From Kluyvera cryocrescens NBRC 102467 (GTDB lineage Bacteria > Pseudomonadota > Gammaproteobacteria > Enterobacterales > Enterobacteriaceae), in NCBI RefSeq assembly GCF_001571285.1, contig NZ_BCTM01000003.1, positions 62,001 through 126,000 on the forward strand: DNA of 64,000 nt, read 5' to 3'. This document shows, one piece after another, positions 8,177-17,661 of this stretch. A program made the position numbers and the translations under genes. The notes beneath the pieces were generated by a model. That model saw only the letters and a list, made by a program, of their open reading frames with translations. It was not told where the DNA came from and did no database searches. Every line of letters begins with the position of its first letter. Position 1 is the stretch's first letter.

Positions 8177-9241
8177 ATGTCATTACGTCAATTGTCCGCA
8201 CCACGCCTGCGCCGTTCTCTGTTGTTGAGTGCATTTCTGCTGGCGGGGAGCTTTAGCGCACATGCCGCAGACGAAATGCTGCGCAAAGCGGTGGGTAAAG
8301 GGGCATATGAAATGGCCTACAGCCAGCAGGAAAACGCGCTGTGGCTGGCCACCTCACAGAGCCGGAAAACCGATAAAGGCGGCGTGGTCTATCGTCTCGA
8401 TCCGGTGACGCTGGAAGTGACTCAGGCTATTCACAACGATCTGAAGCCGTTCGGCGCAACCATCAATGGCAAAACCCAAACCCTGTGGTTTGGCAACACC
8501 ACTAACGGTTCGGTGACCGCTATCGATGCGAAGACCAGCGACGTCAAAGGACGCCTGGTGCTGGAAACCCGTCAGCGTAGTGAGACCGTGAAGCCGCTGC
8601 AACCGCGCCAGTTGGCGGTTGATGAGAAGACCAACACCGTTTACATCACCGGCATCGGCAAAGAAGGCAGCGTAGTGTGGGTGGTTGATGGCGACAAAAT
8701 TGCGCTGAAGACCACCATTGAAGGAACCGGCAGCTTCGGTACTGGCCTGGCGGTGGATTCTGACAAACAGCGTCTGTACGTGACCAACGCCGACGGTGAA
8801 CTCATCACTATCGATACCGCGACCAACAAAATTGTCACTCGCCAGAAACTGCAGGACGACGGTAAAGAGCACTTCTACATGAACATCAGCCTGGATAAAG
8901 ACGGCCAGCGTGCGTTCATCACTGACTCTAAACAGCCGGAAGTGCTGGCCGTTAACCTGAAAGACGGCAAAGTGCTGGCGAAGATCGACACCAAAGAAGG
9001 CCTGGCGGTGCTGTTTAACCCAGCGCGTGACGAAGTCTATGTGACTCAGCGTAAAGCGGGTACCGTGACGGTTATTGACGCGAAGTCCTACAAGGTGACG
9101 AAAACCATCCAGACCCCAACCTTCCCGAACAGCCTTGCGCTGTCTGCTGATGGTAAAACGCTGTACGTCAGCGTGAAACAAGAGTCCACCCGTCAAAAAG
9201 AGGCCACCGCGCCTGACGACGTGATTCGTATCGCGCTGTAA
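8177..9241 (+). CDS. yncE: YncE, periplasmic seven-bladed beta-propeller protein
   Basis: The 354-residue product has a signal peptide (LRRSLLLSAFLLAGSFSAHA, then ADE) and repeated propeller motifs of the type LYVTNADGELITIDTATNKI and VYVTQRKAGTVTVIDAKSY. E. coli YncE (353 residues) is an iron-repressed periplasmic protein reported to bind single-stranded DNA; its physiological role is open. It is divergent from yncD, and a link to TonB-dependent uptake has been suggested from that pairing. The ribosome site is AAGGGAG before ATG 8177. Confidence 0.92.
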   Translation: MSLRQLSAPRLRRSLLLSAFLLAGSFSAHAADEMLRKAVGKGAYEMAYSQQENALWLATSQSRKTDKGGVVYRLDPVTLEVTQAIHNDLKPFGATINGKTQTLWFGNTTNGSVTAIDAKTSDVKGRLVLETRQRSETVKPLQPRQLAVDEKTNTVYITGIGKEGSVVWVVDGDKIALKTTIEGTGSFGTGLAVDSDKQRLYVTNADGELITIDTATNKIVTRQKLQDDGKEHFYMNISLDKDGQRAFITDSKQPEVLAVNLKDGKVLAKIDTKEGLAVLFNPARDEVYVTQRKAGTVTVIDAKSYKVTKTIQTPTFPNSLALSADGKTLYVSVKQESTRQKEATAPDDVIRIAL

Positions 9242-9250
9242 TCGGCATAG

Positions 9251-9275
9251 CAGGGAGGCGCCCGGCGTCTCCCTG
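9251..9275 (+). terminator. Terminator-like hairpin after yncE
   Basis: An 11-bp stem (9251-9261 with 9265-9275, one G-T pair, CCG loop) starts 9 bp after the yncE stop. The following sequence is only moderately T-rich. Confidence 0.55.
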
Positions 9276-9387
9276 ACCCTCTGGATTTATCTTCTGTTAC
9301 ATCCCTTATCTATCCCATTTTGCGCTATTGGGCATACAATACATTCAACAAACCATACAGATAGTGTGGATAGAAAACGGAGAGAGC

Positions 9388-9609
9388 ATGAAAAAGTCTT
9401 TATACGTGATGGGGGCGGGAGCAATCTTACTGGCGCTCGCGGGCTGTTCCAGCAACTACGTGATGACCACCAAAAGTGGGAAGACGATTGTCACCGAAGG
9501 TAAACCGCAGCTCGATAAAGAGACCGGTATGACCCGTTACGTTGATCAGGACGGCAATACCCGTGAAATTAACAGCAGCGACGTCGCGCAGCTGATCAAA
9601 GATAACTGA
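9388..9609 (+). CDS. Small YgdI/YgdR-like (DUF903) lipoprotein
   Basis: The 73-residue protein has a lipoprotein signal peptide with lipobox LALAGC (Cys19) and a short DUF903 domain (SNYVMTTKSGKTIVTEGKPQLDKETGMTRYVDQDG). Proteins such as YgdI, YgdR and YgdQ-neighbour lipoproteins share this SH3-like fold; their role is unknown. ATG 9388 with GGAGAG upstream is preferred over a 20-residue longer frame, since it starts directly with the MKKSLYVMGAGAILL signal. It converges with feaR, the stops being 4 bp apart. Confidence 0.87.
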   Translation: MKKSLYVMGAGAILLALAGCSSNYVMTTKSGKTIVTEGKPQLDKETGMTRYVDQDGNTREINSSDVAQLIKDN

Positions 9610-9613
9610 TATT

Positions 9614-10522
9614 TTAGCGACCGCGCTTACGATACTCGCCTGGCGAGATGCCGAACCGCTGCTTGAAGGCGGTCGAGAAATGGCTGTGGTCGCTGAATCC
9701 CCAGCGGTAACCGATTCCCGCCAGTTTCTCATCATCATGCGCGCTCTGCAGTGCCTGGGCACAGAGATCCAGACGCCGATTCTTGATGTATTGCGCCACC
9801 ACCAAACCTTTATCAGCAAACAGCCGGTACAGGCTTCTCACCGACATTCCGGTTTCCCCCGCCAGCCACTCCGGGCGCAGGTGCTCTTCCTGAATAGCAT
9901 CATCAATCAGCGCCATAATCCGTGAAAATTGCTTCTCACGCCGTGATGGCTGCACTTCCTGACGGTGCAACATTGGGCGCAGAAGACAGACAATTGCATC
10001 CAGCGCGGCTTCGCTTTCGCTGGCCGACAGCATCGGGCTGCTCATGCTTTCATGCAGCAGGCGTTGGCTCAACTGAACCATCGGTAGGGATTTTTCCAGG
10101 CGGGTCGCAACGCTGATACCGCTGCCGCGCAGCTGGTTTTCCAGCATCTGACGCGGCAACAGCAGGGAAACCTGGCGGGACGTTTGCTGCCAGAGAATCG
10201 AACAGGGGCGGGAAGCATCAATCAGCGTCATATCGCCAGCTTCCAGATTCACCTGACGTTCCTCTTGCTCAATGCTGGCCTGGCCGGAGAGTTGAAACAC
10301 GGTGTAAAACCAGGCGTCGTTACCGCCGCGGATCTCCTGGCGCGTACGATAGAGATTGACGTTACGCGAGGTGACGGTGCTGAGCTTCAGGCTGCCCGCG
10401 TAGCTGGTATCGATCTCACCGTGGAAATCGCCCTCCAGCGGACGGGCGGCAAAATGCCCGCAGACCTGATTAATCTTCGCCAGCCAGTTGTGATATGTCT
10501 CGCCGCTGTCTACCGCTGCCAT
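9614..10522 (-). CDS. feaR: FeaR, AraC-family activator of aromatic amine oxidation
   Basis: The 302-residue protein has an AraC-binding-like N-terminus (AWFYTVFQLSGQA..EQEERQV, GDMTLIDASRPCSI) and a C-terminal AraC HTH pair (LAGETGMSVRSLYRLFADKGL and IGYRWGFSDHSHFSTAFKQRFG). It matches E. coli FeaR (301 residues), which activates feaB and tynA in response to aromatic amines or aldehydes. ATG 10522 is chosen to match the known N-terminus; an in-frame TTG at 10537 adds five residues. It is divergent from feaB. Confidence 0.93.
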   Translation of the reverse strand: MAAVDSGETYHNWLAKINQVCGHFAARPLEGDFHGEIDTSYAGSLKLSTVTSRNVNLYRTRQEIRGGNDAWFYTVFQLSGQASIEQEERQVNLEAGDMTLIDASRPCSILWQQTSRQVSLLLPRQMLENQLRGSGISVATRLEKSLPMVQLSQRLLHESMSSPMLSASESEAALDAIVCLLRPMLHRQEVQPSRREKQFSRIMALIDDAIQEEHLRPEWLAGETGMSVRSLYRLFADKGLVVAQYIKNRRLDLCAQALQSAHDDEKLAGIGYRWGFSDHSHFSTAFKQRFGISPGEYRKRGR

Positions 10523-10679
10523 ACGCCATCTCTGCAATGAAAATGTGTGGTTATTGTTGCATTAATGTTGCCGTAAACAAGGGCGGCGACGGGAATATAT
10601 GAAAGAACTATTACCTGCCACACATTTCTGACGGTGCAATCTGTTGAATTGCGGCGTCTGTCACAGCGGCAACAGCGAA

Positions 10680-10695
10680 TGTCACAGAGACAAAA
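10680..10695 (+). promoter_or_regulatory. Candidate FeaR site upstream of feaB
   Basis: TGTCACAGAGACAAAA fits the published E. coli FeaR motif as I recall it (TGNCA, eight bases, AAA), 60 bp before the feaB start. A near-match begins with TGTCA at 10659. FeaR is encoded next door. Confidence 0.55.
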
Positions 10696-10755
10696 GCGCC
10701 ATTGCGCGACGCGCCGTAGACTGAAAAGACTATCCGCGAAGAATAAGGAGACGAT

Positions 10756-12255
10756 ATGTCCGCACAACAAGTAGCGCTGCTTGCCAGCGTACAGCAATTC
10801 TTAGACCGTCAGCATGGCCTCTACATTGACGGTGCGCAGCAGGCGGCCGAAAGCGAAAAACGTCTCACCGTGTGGAACCCGGCGACCGGGCAGGCGATTG
10901 CCAGCACGGCGGATGCCAGCGCACAGGATGTGGACCGGGCCGTCATGTCGGCATGGCGCGCCTTCGTTTCCCGCAGTTGGGCCGGCCGTCCCCCCGCCGA
11001 TCGCGAACGCGTGCTCCTGCGGTTTGCCGATCTGGTTGAGCAACACGGGGAAGAGCTGGCACAGCTTGAGACGCTGGAACAGGGCAAATCGATCAATATC
11101 TCCCGCGCCTTTGAAGTGGGCTGTACCCTGAACTGGATGCGCTACACCGCCGGCCTGACGACCAAAATCAGCGGTCGCACCCTCGACGTATCAATTCCGT
11201 TCCCGCAGGGCGCACGCTATCAGGCGTGGACCAAAAAAGAGCCCGTGGGCGTAGTTGCCGGGATTGTACCGTGGAACTTCCCGCTGATGATCGGTATGTG
11301 GAAAGTGATGCCTGCGCTGGCTGCGGGTTGTTCAATCGTGATTAAACCATCGGAAACCACGCCGCTGACCCTGCTGCGCGTGGCGGAACTGGCGACCGAA
11401 GCGGGGATCCCAGATGGGATCTTTAACGTCGTCACCGGCAGCGGCGCCGAGTGCGGCGCGGCATTGACCTCGCACCCACACGTTGCCAAGGTCAGCTTTA
11501 CCGGTTCAACCGCAACAGGCAAACAGATTGCCCGCGTGGCAGCCGACCGCCTGACTCGCGTTACTCTGGAACTGGGGGGCAAAAACCCGGCCATCGTGCT
11601 GAAGGACGCGGACCCGCAGTGGGTTATCGAAGGGCTGATGACCGGCAGCTTCCTCAACCAGGGGCAGGTGTGTGCTGCTAGTTCGCGTATCTATATCGAA
11701 GCGCCGATCTTTGACACCCTGGTCAGCGGCTTTGAGCAGGCGGTGAAATCGATGTCCGTGGGGCCAGGGATGCTGGAAACCACCCAGATCAACCCGGTGG
11801 TGTCCAAAGCCCACTGTGCCAAAGTCGCGGCCTATCTTGACGAGGCCCGCCAGCAAAAAGCGGAACTGATTAGCGGTAACGTTGGCCCGGATGCGCAAGG
11901 GTTCTATATCCCGCCAACGCTGGTGATTAACCCGGACGCAAATCTACGCCTGACGCGGGAAGAAGTGTTTGGCCCGGTGGTTAATCTGGTGCGTGTGGCG
12001 GATGGTGAAGAGGCGCTGCGCCTTGCCAACGACAGTGACTTTGGCCTGACGGCAAGCGTCTGGACCCGCGATTTGACACAGGCGCTGAACTACACCGACC
12101 GCCTGCAGGCGGGCACCGTGTGGGTGAACAGCCATACGCTAATCGATGCGAATCTGCCGTTCGGCGGCATGAAGCAGTCCGGTACCGGGCGTGACTTCGG
12201 GCCTGACTGGCTGAATGACTGGTGTGAAACCAAATCGGTGTGCGTGCGCTATTGA
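10756..12255 (+). CDS. feaB: FeaB, phenylacetaldehyde dehydrogenase
   Basis: The 499-residue NAD-dependent aldehyde dehydrogenase has [10 protein letters not shown] (cofactor/substrate Asn), [20 protein letters not shown] (general base Glu) and [15 protein letters not shown] (catalytic Cys). It oxidises phenylacetaldehyde and hydroxyphenylacetaldehyde from TynA to the arylacetates. Length equals E. coli FeaB. AAGGAG precedes ATG 10756. In E. coli tynA is the next gene; here it is about 41 kb away at 53711, still with a FeaR-type site, so the two may remain coregulated. Confidence 0.94.
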   Translation: MSAQQVALLASVQQFLDRQHGLYIDGAQQAAESEKRLTVWNPATGQAIASTADASAQDVDRAVMSAWRAFVSRSWAGRPPADRERVLLRFADLVEQHGEELAQLETLEQGKSINISRAFEVGCTLNWMRYTAGLTTKISGRTLDVSIPFPQGARYQAWTKKEPVGVVAGIVPWNFPLMIGMWKVMPALAAGCSIVIKPSETTPLTLLRVAELATEAGIPDGIFNVVTGSGAECGAALTSHPHVAKVSFTGSTATGKQIARVAADRLTRVTLELGGKNPAIVLKDADPQWVIEGLMTGSFLNQGQVCAASSRIYIEAPIFDTLVSGFEQAVKSMSVGPGMLETTQINPVVSKAHCAKVAAYLDEARQQKAELISGNVGPDAQGFYIPPTLVINPDANLRLTREEVFGPVVNLVRVADGEEALRLANDSDFGLTASVWTRDLTQALNYTDRLQAGTVWVNSHTLIDANLPFGGMKQSGTGRDFGPDWLNDWCETKSVCVRY

Positions 12256-12281
12256 TCGATTGGTAATATATTGGTTGACGA

Positions 12282-12318
12282 CAACCTGCCTGGCTCCGAA
12301 AAGGGGATAGGCAGGTTG
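12282..12318. terminator. Inverted repeat after feaB
   Basis: Arms CAACCTGCCT (12282-12291) and AGGCAGGTTG (12309-12318) form a perfect 10-bp stem with a 17-base loop, 27 bp after the feaB stop. No T-run follows. It marks the end of the conserved fea locus and the start of the accessory block. The rest of 12256-12455 shows no gene. Confidence 0.4.
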
Positions 12319-12455
12319 ATGAAAAGCGGTACAGGGTAGTAAGGATCACACCAGACTCGGTAATATTATAAACGAGATGTTTGTCAAGCAATTCTCTTTT
12401 CACCGCATCCGGTTAAAAATCCAATTTAGACATCGTCTTATTTTCAGGCGATAAC

Positions 12456-13202
12456 TCAATCTAGACCTCTATTAATAAGATGCAACTTGTTGTTTGCTTT
12501 AAGAAGGATTTCACATACTTCAATATTTTCCTTGGCTTTTTTGTCTTTGCTGATTTGTGTTTTCAATGCCTTAAAGTTTCTTAGCTCATCTTTCCTGCCT
12601 GTGTCGATCCAGTACACTAGCTTTATCTTCACATTGTTCTTTTTAACGAACTCTAAAATTATATTCGTACAACTCTTACAGGGAATCCTTTCTGTTACCA
12701 TAAGAACCGTATCAAAATCCAAATACTTGTTATTAATGATATCTTGAAGAATGTTGATTAAAATTCGTTCAGAGTCATGAAGATGGTTTTCTTTACCGCC
12801 ATAGTAAGGCTGAATTACATAGCACTCGGATTCAGGATATGGTAATGAAACCCATATCGGGTCCTTATATCCATGCCTAAAGTTATCTTCATCTCCGCAA
12901 CCAATTAGTGATGCTATATGGCTTGGAGTTGTTGAACCAGTAATATAAGACTCAAATTGTATTTCCCGTAAAATTTGGTAGGAATGAATACTCCCGGCAA
13001 TATGACAATTGGATACCACTTGATCATCTTTTATCAAGGAACAAACGGCAATATTTCCTTCTAAAGTGTTTTTTAAGTTACTTTTATCCACGATCCCGAT
13101 AAATTCAGGATCTTCCTCTAGCAATTGTTTCTCATAATCTCTATATTCTAAAATATGATTGAAGCAATTAATTAATTCATCGGAGTATTTGTTTAATAAC
13201 AT
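12456..13202 (-). CDS. Orphan deaminase-superfamily protein (Toxin-deaminase-like)
   Basis: The 248-residue protein has HDSER at 142-146 followed by TERIPCKSC at 170-178, then a hydrophobic strand (KIKLVYW). The spacing (D/H)-x-E ... PCxxC is that of zinc-dependent nucleoside/nucleic acid deaminases, closest in my memory to the BURPS668_1122/PF14424 toxin-deaminase group (DSE, then TE..PC.SC and a VI..F segment). Residues 1-135 are of unknown fold. No signal peptide, Rhs/CdiA region or adjacent immunity gene is seen. ATG 13202 has a GGAGC ribosome site. The gene is clearly AT-rich against its neighbours, suggesting transfer. The substrate is unknown. Confidence 0.6.
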   Translation of the reverse strand: MLLNKYSDELINCFNHILEYRDYEKQLLEEDPEFIGIVDKSNLKNTLEGNIAVCSLIKDDQVVSNCHIAGSIHSYQILREIQFESYITGSTTPSHIASLIGCGDEDNFRHGYKDPIWVSLPYPESECYVIQPYYGGKENHLHDSERILINILQDIINNKYLDFDTVLMVTERIPCKSCTNIILEFVKKNNVKIKLVYWIDTGRKDELRNFKALKTQISKDKKAKENIEVCEILLKANNKLHLINRGLD

Positions 13203-13368
13203 CGGGGCTCCTTTTTGAACCAGTTGAATCACTGTTGTGGTCATATTTACGCTCATTGAAAACGATAACCTCATAAATCAGGATATTATGGCACGTAAAC
13301 ATGGGAGAGAAATGAACAGGCACAAAATCCTACTAATTTTAGGGGATTCAGCGAGATGTCCATCACCG

Positions 13369-14262
13369 TCAGGTGTGTTTCAGGAACTTGAGCAGTCTAC
13401 TCATTGCTGGACTCAGCGCTGCCTGGCTTTTAAAACACAGACAGATTTTCCGTTTTGCCCAAGGGTCGGTTAATAACCGTTTCGTAAACGGAAATTTATG
13501 CCGAAATCGGTCGGCCACCGACTCCGGCACAATCCCCACGCCGATGCCATTACTGACCATTTCGCAAAAACCGTCAAAGCTGCTCATTCTGATGCGATAG
13601 TTCAGGTGGTGACCGAGTTCGGCGGCATGCTGACTGATGTTTTCCTGAAGCGCATTGCCGGGATACAGCGCAATAAAAGGCTCCGTCACGACGTCTGACA
13701 GCGACAGGCCATCGGCGTGAGAAAGCGGATGGTGGGGAGGGACAATAAGAACCAGCCGGTCATCGGCAATCGGTGTTAGCGTAAGATCCTGGGCATTAAC
13801 CGCGTCGGAGACCAGGCCCGCCTCTGCGATGCCGGAAGCGATAAGATGCACAATATCAACGCTGGTTCGTTCTTCAAGTTCAATAGCCAGACTGGGGTGT
13901 TCGGAAAGCCATTTGCTGAGCCTTGGCGGCAGAAATTCGGCGATGGCTGCCGTATTGGCATACAGTTTAATTTTCCCCCGGGAGCCGTTGGCAAAGGCGG
14001 CCAGTTCGGCTTTCAGTTGCTCCCGCTGGGTCAAAATCAGCCTAGCGCGCTGGGCGAAAATCTGACCGGCGTCAGTCAGGCCAATCCCGCGGGGGTGACG
14101 TACCAGCAGGCTCACGCCCGCGTCCAGCTCTATATTTTTTAACCGCTCGCTGGCGGATGCCAGCGCCAGATTCGCCCGTCTGGCGCCGCCAGTAATGCTG
14201 CCCGCATCCGCAATACACACGAACAGCCTCATATCGGCAATATCTAATCTCATCACGCTCAT
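13369..14262 (-). CDS. LysR-family regulator divergent from a TauE/SafE permease
   Basis: The protein of about 297 residues has an N-terminal winged helix (MRLFVCIADAGSITGGARRANLALASASERLKNIE) and a LysR substrate-binding domain. The start is uncertain: 14262, 14253 and a GTG at 14316 are in frame; 14262 is preferred because AAGG lies about nine bases upstream. It is transcribed away from the TauE-like gene with about 105 bp between starts, so it probably controls that permease. The inducer is unknown. Confidence 0.85.
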   Translation of the reverse strand: MSVMRLDIADMRLFVCIADAGSITGGARRANLALASASERLKNIELDAGVSLLVRHPRGIGLTDAGQIFAQRARLILTQREQLKAELAAFANGSRGKIKLYANTAAIAEFLPPRLSKWLSEHPSLAIELEERTSVDIVHLIASGIAEAGLVSDAVNAQDLTLTPIADDRLVLIVPPHHPLSHADGLSLSDVVTEPFIALYPGNALQENISQHAAELGHHLNYRIRMSSFDGFCEMVSNGIGVGIVPESVADRFRHKFPFTKRLLTDPWAKRKICLCFKSQAALSPAMSRLLKFLKHT

Positions 14263-14367
14263 CCTGCTTGCCTTCGGAATAACCGAAGCATGGCCCGTAG
14301 ATACCAGATTGTCCACCGCCGACTGGCCGGGTTGAATAGGTGAAACGTTAAGGGCAAGGAAAATAAA

Positions 14368-15108
14368 ATGGGTGAAGGGCTGTATCTCTACCTGCTGGCG
14401 GTGTTTATGCTCGCAGGCTTTGTAAAAGGCGTAACCGGGATGGGCCTGCCGACGGTCTCAATGGGGCTGCTGGGGGTTGTGATGCCGTTACCGGTTGCCG
14501 CCGCGCTGCTGGTCATACCGTCGTTTGTCACCAATGTGCTTCAACTCTTTACCGGGGCATCGGTATGGCGGATCCTTCGACGTTTGTGGCCGATGATGGT
14601 ACTGATTGTGCTGGGGACGGTCGTGGGGGCTTCGCTGCTCATCAGTATCTCTCCGGTCTGGTCGTCATTGGGACTAGGGGGAGCGCTGATCGTTTACGCG
14701 ATCTATGCCCTGGTTTCTCCCGAGCTGACGATTTCCTCGGCGAGTGAAAAATGGCTTTCGCCGTTGGTCGGAGGGATGACCGGGCTTATCGCTGGGGCCA
14801 CCGGCGTATTTGTGATGCCCGCCGTGCCATTTCTGCAATCACTGGCGTGGAGTAAAGAAGAATTGGTTCAGGCGCTAGGGCTGTCGTTTACGGTGTCGAC
14901 GATTGCCCTGGCGATCGGCTTGTATCACCATCATGCCTTGCCAATGCAGTCATTTTTGCTGTCACTGCTCTCGCTTGTTCCGGCGCTGATGGGAATGTGG
15001 TGCGGGCAAAAGGTCAGGGCGCGGATCGGTGCCAAACGGTTCAGGCGCTGCTTTCTGCTGTTTCTGCTGGTACTGGGCAGTGAAATCGCGTTACGGCCCT
15101 TAATTTAG
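14368..15108 (+). CDS. TauE/SafE-family sulfite/anion exporter
   Basis: The 246-residue membrane protein has seven to eight predicted helices in two similar halves, with the glycine-rich repeats FVKGVTGMGLPTVSMGLLGV and GGMTGLIAGATGVFVMPAVP. TauE/SafE (YfcA-like) proteins carry sulfite, sulfoacetate or other small organic anions across the inner membrane. A good ribosome site (AAGGAAAAT) precedes ATG 14368. It pairs with the divergent LysR gene. The substrate is not predictable. Confidence 0.87.
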   Translation: MGEGLYLYLLAVFMLAGFVKGVTGMGLPTVSMGLLGVVMPLPVAAALLVIPSFVTNVLQLFTGASVWRILRRLWPMMVLIVLGTVVGASLLISISPVWSSLGLGGALIVYAIYALVSPELTISSASEKWLSPLVGGMTGLIAGATGVFVMPAVPFLQSLAWSKEELVQALGLSFTVSTIALAIGLYHHHALPMQSFLLSLLSLVPALMGMWCGQKVRARIGAKRFRRCFLLFLLVLGSEIALRPLI

Positions 15109-15177
15109 TGACAGCGATGACAACCGCGAGGGCCGGCAAACCCGGCTCTACGGGATCCCGTTTTAAGATGCGGACGC

Positions 15178-15660
15178 TCAGGATTTTAGCGCCGAAATAA
15201 TCGCGGCTTCCATTTTTTGTGGGGAGGTAAACGGTGCAAATCGCTTGAGCGGTTTGCCGTCGCGGCCGATCAGAAACTTGGTAAAGTTCCACTTGATCCG
15301 CCCGCCCAGTACGCCAGGCAGTTGGTCTTTCAGGTAACGAAATATCGGATGCGCGGCGTGGCCGTTCACCTCGACCTTTTCGAACATTGGGAAGCTGACG
15401 CCATAGTGAATATGACAGGTCTGGGCGATATCGTCAGCGCTGCCGGGTTCCTGCTGACCAAACTGGTTGCACGGGAAGCCCAGTACGACCAGCCCCTGGG
15501 GCGCATATTTTTGGTATAGCGCCTCCAGGCCAGCGTACTGCGGCGTAAAACCGCAATGGCTAGCGGTATTGACCACCAGAATCAATTTTCCCGCGTAGTC
15601 CGCCATTGAAACGGGTTCACCGCGCAGGCTGTTGGCCGTCAGTTGATGGAATGGCGTCAT
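15178..15660 (-). CDS. Glutathione peroxidase-family thiol peroxidase
   Basis: The 160-residue protein carries the GPx catalytic set: Cys36 in SHCGFTPQY, FPCNQFG around residue 64, and WNFTKFL at W124. The catalytic residue is cysteine rather than selenocysteine, as in bacterial BtuE-type enzymes, which usually use thioredoxin. It reduces hydroperoxides in the cytoplasm. ATG 15660 (MTPFHQLTANSLRGEP) is chosen because the family begins there; a longer frame to 15840 runs into the upstream EAL gene. It lies 43 bp after that gene on the same strand and could be cotranscribed. Confidence 0.9.
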   Translation of the reverse strand: MTPFHQLTANSLRGEPVSMADYAGKLILVVNTASHCGFTPQYAGLEALYQKYAPQGLVVLGFPCNQFGQQEPGSADDIAQTCHIHYGVSFPMFEKVEVNGHAAHPIFRYLKDQLPGVLGGRIKWNFTKFLIGRDGKPLKRFAPFTSPQKMEAAIISALKS

Positions 15661-15703
15661 GGTGGGGTCCTCTGTGCTGAATCGGGTTGTCATCAGTGAT
15701 TGC

Positions 15704-17644
15704 TTAGGAATGACGGGGGCCGTTTTTGATAATTTCATCGATATAAGGCAGGGGTTTACTAAACAGGTATCCTTGCGCGAAATCACAGCCCAGCGCCTGA
15801 AGGCTTTCCAGCTGCTCTTGGGTTTCAACACCTTCGGCAACGACCTTCATACTGAGGGATTTCGCCATACTGGTGATAAGCTTGATGATATTCAGAGCGT
15901 CTTCCTGAGTCGATATCGACGTTACAAAGGATTTGTCGATTTTAATTTTATCGAAGGCCAGTCGACTCAACCGTGAAAGGGAAGAGTACCCGGTACCAAA
16001 ATCATCAATGGAGATTGTCACCCCCAGCGTTCGGAGTTTATTCAGAGTGTTCATCGGCGAATTGCTTTCAGAAAAGACTGACGTTTCCGTGACTTCCAGT
16101 TCAAGCCGGTCAGCCGCAAGCCCTGTCTCTTTCAGAATCGACAGGACGATCCCGGAGAAGGCTTTGCTGCCCAGTTGGACCGGCGAGACGTTAACTGAAA
16201 TTTTCGCCGGAATAGCCCACGAAGCGGCTTCCCGACAGGCTATTTCGAGTGCCAATTTGCCCATCTCATTAATCATGCCCGTTTTTTCAGCCACCGGAAT
16301 AAAGCTATCCGGCGACAGAAGACCTTTTCGCGGATGATTCCAGCGGAGAAGGGCTTCGTAGCTGTATATTTCACCGCTAAACGAATCGACAATGGGTTGG
16401 TAATAGACGGCAAACTCGTTATTTACTAATGCCAATGACATATCGTGTTCAAAAGTCCTGCGTTCTTGCAGTTTTTCTAACATACTCTGGCGGAAAACTT
16501 TGATCTTACCGGAACCTTCATTTTTGGCTTCATACAGCGCGAGATCGGCGAATTTATATAGGTAGTCGGAGCGGTGTTCAGTCTCTGAGTTAACGATACC
16601 CACGCAGGTGGTAATATTGATAATCGTGTTATAGATAGTGTACGGCTGGTTTATCGCCGCACATATTTTTTGCGCTTTTGAAACGGCGGTATTCTCCGTC
16701 ATGCCGCTGGAGATAAAGGCAAACTCATCGCCGCCTAAGCGATAAAGAGTGCCTGAATTCAGATCCATCGACATCAGACGCTGGGAAATTTGGCGCAGCA
16801 GTATGTCACCAACATCATGCCCATACGTGTCATTGACCTCTTTGAAACGGTCTAAATCAAACAACATCACCGTAACTGCGTGATTGTTTTTTTCGGCCAG
16901 CGCGATGGTGTTATTCAAATTCTCCCAGAAGAAATGACGGTTGTTCATCTCGGTCAGTGAATCATGGTAGGCGTCATATTCCAGTCGGGCATTCTGGATT
17001 TGCAGTTTCTCTTTCGATTTTTGCAGTTCTTCAGCAAGATTTTTAACCTGCAGGTGCGCCTGGAGGATGTTCCTGTTCTGATAGAAGATGAGAATCCCAA
17101 GTATCGCACTCAATATTATCAGCAGCACCGAGGTTGCTGAGTAAATAAAGTACAGCGTTCGAATCTTGAGGTTGGCGTTGGTAATCGAACTTATATCTTT
17201 ATCCAATGCACCGGAAGAAAGGCGGCCGAGCGGCGGATCGAGGTCGTGCATCACTTTGAGGTATTTCTGAAGCTCAGGGCGGCTCATTTTTTCGAGGTGA
17301 AGATCCAGATATTTCAGTATGTCTTCAAGCTGGATGGCCAGGTCATGATGTGCCTTATTGCTTGCAATATAATGACCTAAATCGCCTTCTTTCATCAAAT
17401 CACTCTGGCTGAGCATGATGTCGAGGCGCAGGCGGACATCATCGACCGACATGGTGTCATCAATGGTGTAAAGTCCAAGCCACGACTCAAAACGGTAATA
17501 TTCTGATACCAGTTGTGCAGCAGACCAGGAGTCGGTGTAGTGAGTCAGTTTCTGTAACTCTTGCTGTCTTTCGTGCACAAGAAAAGAGATATATCCTGTC
17601 GATATAAAAAGGAAAAAAATGATGCCAGCCAGTATTCTGTTCAT
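15704..17644 (-). CDS. Membrane-anchored GGDEF-EAL cyclic-di-GMP protein
   Basis: The 646-residue protein has a membrane helix at 5-23, a periplasmic region, a second helix at about 164-187, a short coiled coil (193-220), a GGDEF domain (GGDEF at 304-308) and an EAL domain (YEALLRW at 429-435; DDFGTGYSSLSRLSRL later). Both signature motifs are intact, so it may make or degrade c-di-GMP. The periplasmic part (24-163) presumably senses a signal. It follows, by 17 bp, the gene for a periplasmic protein with a molybdopterin-oxidoreductase-like fold, a likely signalling partner. Net enzymatic direction cannot be told. Confidence 0.9.
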   Translation of the reverse strand: MNRILAGIIFFLFISTGYISFLVHERQQELQKLTHYTDSWSAAQLVSEYYRFESWLGLYTIDDTMSVDDVRLRLDIMLSQSDLMKEGDLGHYIASNKAHHDLAIQLEDILKYLDLHLEKMSRPELQKYLKVMHDLDPPLGRLSSGALDKDISSITNANLKIRTLYFIYSATSVLLIILSAILGILIFYQNRNILQAHLQVKNLAEELQKSKEKLQIQNARLEYDAYHDSLTEMNNRHFFWENLNNTIALAEKNNHAVTVMLFDLDRFKEVNDTYGHDVGDILLRQISQRLMSMDLNSGTLYRLGGDEFAFISSGMTENTAVSKAQKICAAINQPYTIYNTIINITTCVGIVNSETEHRSDYLYKFADLALYEAKNEGSGKIKVFRQSMLEKLQERRTFEHDMSLALVNNEFAVYYQPIVDSFSGEIYSYEALLRWNHPRKGLLSPDSFIPVAEKTGMINEMGKLALEIACREAASWAIPAKISVNVSPVQLGSKAFSGIVLSILKETGLAADRLELEVTETSVFSESNSPMNTLNKLRTLGVTISIDDFGTGYSSLSRLSRLAFDKIKIDKSFVTSISTQEDALNIIKLITSMAKSLSMKVVAEGVETQEQLESLQALGCDFAQGYLFSKPLPYIDEIIKNGPRHS

Positions 17645-17661
17645 ATTACGCTTGTGAACTC

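Noticed and set aside
8354..9196. 280-codon minus-strand frame opposite yncE
   Set aside because: Antisense shadow of a beta-propeller gene; the sequence shows no domain and lacks a ribosome site.
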